Part shown: one piece after another, positions 62,820 through 64,000 of the stretch | Layout: every line of letters begins with the position of its first letter | Position numbering within the stretch: position 1 is the first letter of the stretch | DNA from: Methylobacterium sp. PvR107 | Lineage (GTDB): Bacteria > Pseudomonadota > Alphaproteobacteria > Rhizobiales > Beijerinckiaceae | NCBI RefSeq assembly: GCF_017833295.1 | Contig: NZ_JAFIBW010000001.1 | Location: 3,561,501-3,625,500 of the forward strand | DNA: 64,000 bases | Direction: 5' to 3' | Made by a program: the position numbers and the translations under genes | The notes under the pieces: model-generated | The model's database searches: none | Told to the model about the DNA's origin: nothing | What the model saw: only the letters and a program-made list of their open reading frames with translations

Positions 62820-62888
62820 GCTTGGGTCCCAATCCAGGCCGGATCGGTTGCGGACCGATAGGCCGTGATTCCAGCTGCGTCAGGACAC

Positions 62889-62900
62889 TGACATATGTCA
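62889..62900. promoter_or_regulatory. Palindrome TGACATATGTCA upstream of bphP
   Basis: A perfect 12-bp palindrome 70 bases upstream of the bphP start. It overlaps TTGACA on the minus strand and a TGTCA-N6-TGACG inverted pair. It resembles the TGT/ACA half-site style of photosynthesis regulators such as PpsR, but that link is inference. Confidence 0.4.
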
Positions 62901-63319
62901 AAGTTGTCGTCACGAAAGGTTATCCGTGACGGGATGTCCCAGAGCCGCGCGCCGCGCCGCCGACTTCGGCTCAGATCGGCATCGGGACGGTGAAGGTTGT
63001 TCCATCGGCATCGGAGGCGGCTTCCGAAGCGCCGCCGTGGCGGAGATGATCCCGGGTGCGATTGGGTGGCCGAGATCAAGACCCTGGTTGCTTAGGCGCC
63101 CGGTTGCGTGGACGGACGGCTTGAACACGCTGGCGATGACGGCGGCAGCGATCGGTCCGCCGCCGCTTGCGGCAGAGCGTACGCTTCAGCCGTTGGCCCG
63201 TCCGCCTCGAGGGCATAGGTCGGTAGAGGCCTGCCCGCTTCTCCGGCGACCTGTCTTCGAGGCGGCTGCTCCGCTTCCGGCCCGTTCCAGCTGGCAGCTC
63301 TGCGCCAAGTTGGCCGTTG

Positions 63320-63367
63320 AGCGAGAGCGCTTTCAGCGATGCTTGAATCGCTGAAAGCGCTCTCGCT
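63320..63367. repeat. Perfect 21-bp inverted repeat (hairpin)
   Basis: Left arm 63320-63340 and right arm 63347-63367 are exact reverse complements; the loop is GCTTGA. The right arm begins ATCGCTGAAAGCGCTCTCG. No T-run follows on either strand, so it is not a classical terminator. It could be a transposon end pair after internal loss, a MITE core or an RNA processing hairpin. Confidence 0.75.
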
Positions 63368-63771
63368 TATTGATAAGGCGCCATTTCCCGCGCCGAACCG
63401 GTGATCAATTCGGCGGAACATACTTTCGTGGACCCGGCCGGCTCCGAAGCGGACTCGGGGTGCAGATGAGCACACGCCATGGCAGGCTGGTGAGCCGACA
63501 GGGCGGCTTTCACCGGGAGCAGACCCTTGGCTCTGCGCCGCCTGCTGCGGATCGCCCGAACTCGGCAGTACTTCAAAAAGTCCACGCAGCCTGTTTCGAC
63601 GAACTTCCGTTCGAGCAGCGCAACGCATGTTCAAATGGGGAGAGGAGAACGAACGTTCGGTATCGCACGTGGATCTCGCTGCACGCATCCCTGCGGCAAG
63701 GCGGCGACGGCCGCAAGCTGCCCTTAACGGCTTCTCGCTAGGGTTGTGTAGCTGGTACCGATACATCCCCT

Positions 63772-64000
63772 ATGATCAACCCAAGCCACCTTCGTCCGAT
63801 GCTGAATGCTCCGCGGATCCGATCCACCAAGGATCTGACCTGCGTTCGCCAGCTCGTGGAGCTGCAGAAGCAGATCCCGACCCTCTACAGCCTGCTCTCC
63901 ATCAATGCTTGTGCACTCGCGATAACCCATTATCCATGGGCGCCCACCTTCCTGACGCTCGGATTGCCCGGCGTCCTGGTCGCACTTTGCATCGTGCGCG
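63772..64000 (+). CDS. N-terminus of a membrane signalling protein (probable GGDEF/EAL), 3' end outside window
   Basis: ATG 63772 opens a frame that runs to the window edge. It reads MINPSHLRPMLNAPRIRSTK, then VRQLVELQKQIPTLYSLLSI and hydrophobic segments NACALAITHYPWAPTFLTLG and LPGVLVALCIVR. The pattern of a short polar lead, QIPxLYxLLxxNA and two close membrane helices is, from memory of the family, the N-terminus of alphaproteobacterial diguanylate cyclase/phosphodiesterase proteins. The catalytic part is not in the window. Confidence 0.55.
   Translation, partial: MINPSHLRPMLNAPRIRSTKDLTCVRQLVELQKQIPTLYSLLSINACALAITHYPWAPTFLTLGLPGVLVALCIVR

Larger units (their letters stand above)
62820..63771. 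other. Gene-poor region with operator-like palindrome and large hairpin
   Basis: 952 bases with no gene I can support; several open frames of 70-225 codons are arginine- and serine-rich shadows. It contains TGACATATGTCA at 62889-62900 (possible operator before bphP) and the perfect hairpin at 63320-63367. No transposase was recognised. The right part (63580-63771) is less G+C-rich and leads to the last gene. Confidence 0.45.

Noticed and set aside
63320..63367. Reading the hairpin as an intrinsic terminator
   Set aside because: No T-run on either strand and no gene ends close by.
63092..63766. 224-codon frame in the gene-poor right end
   Set aside because: Cys-, Arg- and Ser-rich composition without domain signal; it also spans the perfect hairpin.

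Overview
The window is about 70% G+C, densely coded on both strands, and looks chromosomal. Gene content (HWE-type histidine kinases, a bacteriophytochrome, soluble and CHASE3 chemoreceptors, a class GN sortase pair, TRAP and ABC uptake operons, short interspersed palindromic GTCATTCCGG elements) fits a Hyphomicrobiales alphaproteobacterium, most likely Methylobacterium or a close relative. The genus is inference; there is no rRNA or other marker gene. No tRNA, rRNA, CRISPR array or intact insertion sequence was seen.

Layout. 1-4.2 kb: 3' part of a giant CheB-CheR-PAS-HWE kinase and its single-domain response regulator. 4.3-6.1 kb: msrB-msrA and two small genes. 6.3-9.9 kb: a sortase, its LPQTG-bearing VIT/vWA substrate and an XRE regulator. 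10.4-13.0 kb: an operon of NrtR-like Nudix regulator, SPFH protein and NAD-kinase-like protein. 13-16.3 kb: a SnoaL-like gene with an SDR remnant, a CHASE3 chemoreceptor and a small glycine-rich secreted protein. 16.7-20.6 kb: two TetR regulons with visible operators (one with a DJ-1/PfpI protein, one with an amidase). 20.6-30.5 kb: catabolic genes and enzymes (P450, exported LigJ-like hydratase, TAXI binding protein, amidohydrolase, CopG-type regulator plus PHB-depolymerase-type esterase, royal-jelly/yellow-family protein, epoxide hydrolase).

30.6-36.6 kb: a carbohydrate-type ABC importer operon ending in a Gfo/Idh/MocA oxidoreductase and a GntR/FCD regulator. 37.1-41.8 kb: a branched-chain-amino-acid-type ABC importer with a fused permease-ATPase. 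42.2-44.8 kb: pirin, a small secreted protein and an alpha/beta hydrolase that has lost its catalytic histidine. 45.2-52.0 kb: a LysR regulator, an SDR, a split transketolase and a TRAP importer with fused membrane subunits, read as one polyol or sugar-acid uptake and catabolism unit. 52.0-53.5 kb: a decay zone with IS630, HWE-kinase and ParD remnants. 53.5-62.8 kb: sensory cluster with a multi-PAS hybrid kinase, a triple-PAS soluble chemoreceptor, and an operon of bacteriophytochrome, Rcp1-like regulator and hybrid kinase. 62.8-64 kb: a gene-poor stretch with a perfect 21-bp hairpin and the start of a probable membrane signalling protein.

Main leads: the NrtR-like/SPFH/NADK-like operon, in which both enzyme folds have altered catalytic motifs; the sortase and its dedicated substrate; several self-consistent regulator-operator pairs readable from the sequence; and the exported LigJ-like enzyme.
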